This document shows positions 62,020 to 64,000 of a DNA stretch of 64,000 nt, piece by piece. Under the pieces are notes generated by a model. The model was not told the origin of the DNA, searched no databases, and worked only from the letters and a program-made list of their open reading frames with translations. The stretch lies in contig NZ_BSCT01000041.1 in assembly GCF_030159255.1 (NCBI RefSeq), positions 1 through 64,000 of the forward strand. The letters run 5' to 3'. The translations under genes and the position numbers were made by a program. This DNA comes from Bradyrhizobium sp. SSBR45G (GTDB taxonomy: Bacteria; Pseudomonadota; Alphaproteobacteria; Rhizobiales; Xanthobacteraceae). Every line of letters starts with the position of its first letter. The stretch's first letter is position 1.

Positions 62020-63732
62020 TCACGTTCCGCGCCACTTGCGCTCCGCCTCGTCCCACGCCGCCAGCGGCTGCAAATCCGGGACCCAGGCGAGGCCGGTCTT
62101 GGCGTCCGACGACACCGCCTCCGGCGTGACCACCATGTCGAGCAGCGCGGGACGATTTGCCAGCGCGCGCTTGATGGCAGGTCCGAGCTGCTCGGCGGTC
62201 TCGACGCGCTCGGCATGCATGCCGAAGGCGCGGGCCATCGCGGCGTGATCGGCGAATTGCAGCCTGGTGCCGACGACCTTGCCATGCGTCACCGTCTGGT
62301 CGTGGACCTCGATCTGCCAGGCGCCGTTGTTGGCGACCACGATCAGCACCGGCGCCTTGTGGCGCACGGCGGTGTCGACTTCGATCGCATTGAAGCCGAA
62401 CGCGCCGTCGCCCGTCGCGACCACCACGGGCTTGTCGGGAAAGGCAAGGCTCGCCGCGATGCCATAGGGCACGCCGATGCCGATGCAGCCGAACGGGCCG
62501 GGATCGAGCATCATCGGCGCGCTTAAGCCCACGCGGGCGAAGGACAGGAAATCACCGCCATCGGTGATGACCACGGCATCGTTGCCGATCGCCTCCTGCA
62601 ATGCCGAGAGCACGCGATTGGGATGCAGCCGCCCGTCGGCGCCGGCCGGGGCTGCCGCCATGCTCTGCTTCAGCTTGGCGGCGCGCTCCTGATGCGCCGC
62701 GCGCAGCTTGCCCGCCCACTGCCGATCGACGGCGGATTCGCGATTGCCCGCCAGCGCCACCATCGCGCGCAAGCTCTCGGCGGGGGAGGCCAGAATCTCT
62801 GCAGCGCCGCGGCGGTTGTCGCGCAGTTCGCTCGCGGTGTCGCTGATGCGCACGAACTTGGCGTCCTTGAAGACGGCCGGCGAACCATAGGCGAGCTGGA
62901 AGTCGAGCTTCCGGCCCACCGTCAGCACGACATCGGCATCACCCATGACCGCGCCGCGCATCGCGCCGACCACCGACGGATGATCGTCGGGCACGAGGCC
63001 CCTGCTCTCGCCGGTGTCGAGATAGACCGCGCCGAGCCGGTCGAGCAGCCCGATCAGCTCGGGGCCGGCGCCGCGCGCGCCGCGGCCGGAGATGACGAGC
63101 ACGCGGCGCGCCGACCACAGCAGCTCGACGGCTTTCTCGACCTCAACCGGGTCCGGCCGCGTCGCCGCGCGCGGCTTCGGCGCGAGATGCTCCTCGAGCT
63201 GCATCGCCTTCGGCACGAGGCCGCGCAAAGTATCGACGGGGAAATCGATGAAGACCGGTCCCGGCTCGCCGCCGTCACCGAAGGCGCGGGAGATCGCCTC
63301 GTCGAGCTCCTGCAGCACCAGCGACGGCTCGCGCACGGTGCGCGCATAGCGCGTGATCGAGCGCACCAGCTGGGTGTGATCCATGTCCTGCAGGCCGCCG
63401 CGATTCTCCTGCGGCCGCGGATTGCCGCCTGAGATCACCAGCACCGGCGCGCGCGAGACGTGGGCGTTGGCGATGCCGGTGATGGCATTGGTCATGCCGG
63501 GTCCGGCCGTGACCAGCGCGACGCCGAGCTCGCCGGTCAGCTCCGCATGCGCCTGCGCCATGTGCACGGCGGCGCGCTCGTCGCGCACGTCGATGATGCG
63601 GATGCCCTCGGCGTCGAGCCGCATCCAGATCGGCATGATGTGGCCGCCGCACAGCGCGAACACGCGGGCAACGCCGCGGCGCTTGAGCAGGCGGGCGATC
63701 AGGTCGGCGGCACTGTCGGGAGAGACTTTCAT
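62020..63732 (-). CDS. Thiamine diphosphate-dependent enzyme (acetolactate synthase-like)
   Basis: A 570-aa ThDP enzyme with the three usual domains: N-terminal pyrimidine-binding domain with the catalytic Glu region (IDVRDERAAVHMAQAHAELTG) about 37-57, central domain, and C-terminal diphosphate-binding domain with the GDGAFGFN...ANN motif (TGDGAFGFNAIEVDTAVRHKAPVLIVVANNGAWQ, about 450-484). It is in the acetolactate synthase/oxalyl-CoA decarboxylase family, but there is no small subunit gene beside it, so a catabolic ALS-like or decarboxylase role is open. The ATG at 63732 was chosen; the upstream frame is arginine-rich and overlaps the next gene. It probably shares an operon with the AEC-type carrier upstream. 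Confidence 0.88.
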   Translation of the reverse strand: MKVSPDSAADLIARLLKRRGVARVFALCGGHIMPIWMRLDAEGIRIIDVRDERAAVHMAQAHAELTGELGVALVTAGPGMTNAITGIANAHVSRAPVLVISGGNPRPQENRGGLQDMDHTQLVRSITRYARTVREPSLVLQELDEAISRAFGDGGEPGPVFIDFPVDTLRGLVPKAMQLEEHLAPKPRAATRPDPVEVEKAVELLWSARRVLVISGRGARGAGPELIGLLDRLGAVYLDTGESRGLVPDDHPSVVGAMRGAVMGDADVVLTVGRKLDFQLAYGSPAVFKDAKFVRISDTASELRDNRRGAAEILASPAESLRAMVALAGNRESAVDRQWAGKLRAAHQERAAKLKQSMAAAPAGADGRLHPNRVLSALQEAIGNDAVVITDGGDFLSFARVGLSAPMMLDPGPFGCIGIGVPYGIAASLAFPDKPVVVATGDGAFGFNAIEVDTAVRHKAPVLIVVANNGAWQIEVHDQTVTHGKVVGTRLQFADHAAMARAFGMHAERVETAEQLGPAIKRALANRPALLDMVVTPEAVSSDAKTGLAWVPDLQPLAAWDEAERKWRGT

Positions 63733-63760
63733 TGGACTACTCCGGCGCGTGTGAATGGGA

Positions 63761-64000
63761 TCAGCCCGGCGCGAGCCAGGCGACGAGCAGCGAGACGGTG
63801 AGAACGGCGAAGATGTGCGAGACGAGAATCGCGCCCGAGGTGACGCCGGCCTCGAGGCCATAGAGCTTGGCGATGGTGAACGGCCCGGAGCCGATCGGCA
63901 GCGCGCTCAGGATGACGGCCGAATGCGACCACAGCGGCGGCATTGAGAACACATGGAAAGCAAGCAGCGCCGTGATCGCCGGCTGCATCACGAGCTTCAG
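63761..64000 (-). CDS. AEC-family carrier, C-terminal part (cut by window edge)
   Basis: The last ~80 residues of a membrane transporter, running off the window end. The sequence KLVMQPAITALLAF... and ...SALPIGSGPFTIAKLYGLEAGVTSGAILVSHIFAVLTVSLLVAWLAPG match the C-terminal helices of auxin efflux carrier (AEC) proteins, which move organic acids or similar solutes. It ends 28 bases before the ThDP enzyme start. Confidence 0.75.
   Translation of the reverse strand: MKLVMQPAITALLAFHVFSMPPLWSHSAVILSALPIGSGPFTIAKLYGLEAGVTSGAILVSHIFAVLTVSLLVAWLAPG

Overview
This 64 kb window is high-GC DNA with the gene content and intergenic repeats expected of a Bradyrhizobium-type alphaproteobacterium (Rhizobiales). 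The species call is inference. The support is a RegS/RegR-type redox two-component system beside a cyo quinol oxidase, many LysR/TetR/DeoR-controlled catabolic modules, ATGA-coupled operons, and several palindromic intergenic repeat families. I saw no rRNA, tRNA, CRISPR array, insertion sequence or phage gene.

Layout. (1) 1.4-8.1 kb: a minus-strand operon of an amidohydrolase, a NodB-fold deacetylase/imidase-like hydrolase, a polar amino-acid type ABC transporter (binding protein, ATPase, permease) and an N-carbamoyl-D-amino-acid hydrolase, divergent from a LysR regulator. It looks like uptake and hydrolysis of cyclic amide, imide or hydantoin compounds. (2) 8.1-13.2 kb: small proteins, an AbgB-like M20 amidohydrolase and an amidase with a histone-like basic tail. 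(3) 13.3-18.5 kb: a molybdenum block (modABC, an EF2563-like molybdenum-hydroxylase maturation protein, a DUF2478 protein, a DNA-binding-only ModE-like regulator) with two ModE-box-like palindromes, followed by a convergent TOBE-only ModC fragment and serA. (4) 20-22.7 kb: a Baeyer-Villiger-type flavin monooxygenase fused to an HSL-type esterase. (5) 22.7-26.4 kb: 2-dehydro-3-deoxy-phosphogalactonate aldolase and kinase, divergent from a DeoR regulator and an MFS transporter.

(6) 26.4-42.8 kb: a purine-scavenging island. It holds a guanine/nucleoside deaminase, an outer-membrane channel-like protein, a BMP-type nucleoside ABC transporter, 8-oxoguanine deaminase, a two-gene xanthine dehydrogenase (separate FAD protein plus a fused 2Fe-2S/molybdenum protein), an NCS2 permease and the membrane urate oxidase PuuD. 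Together these import purines and take guanine, 8-oxoguanine, hypoxanthine and xanthine to urate and onward. The molybdenum block upstream would supply the cofactor metal. (7) 44-51 kb: small secreted/membrane proteins and a TetR-controlled RND efflux operon with two tandem adaptors (TriABC-like). (8) 51.3-60.2 kb: a coiled-coil DUF2130 protein, RegR-RegS, a SURF1 protein and cyoDCBA. (9) 60.3-64 kb: an MFS transporter, a thiamine-diphosphate enzyme and the end of an AEC-type carrier cut by the window edge.

The least ordinary elements are a ~365-bp dispersed repeat with compensatory base changes in several stems, the BVMO-esterase fusion with a changed fingerprint residue, the split molybdate-regulation locus, and several well-formed operators (Mo boxes, a three-copy DeoR-type array, a TetR palindrome and a perfect 19-bp palindrome upstream of cyoA).
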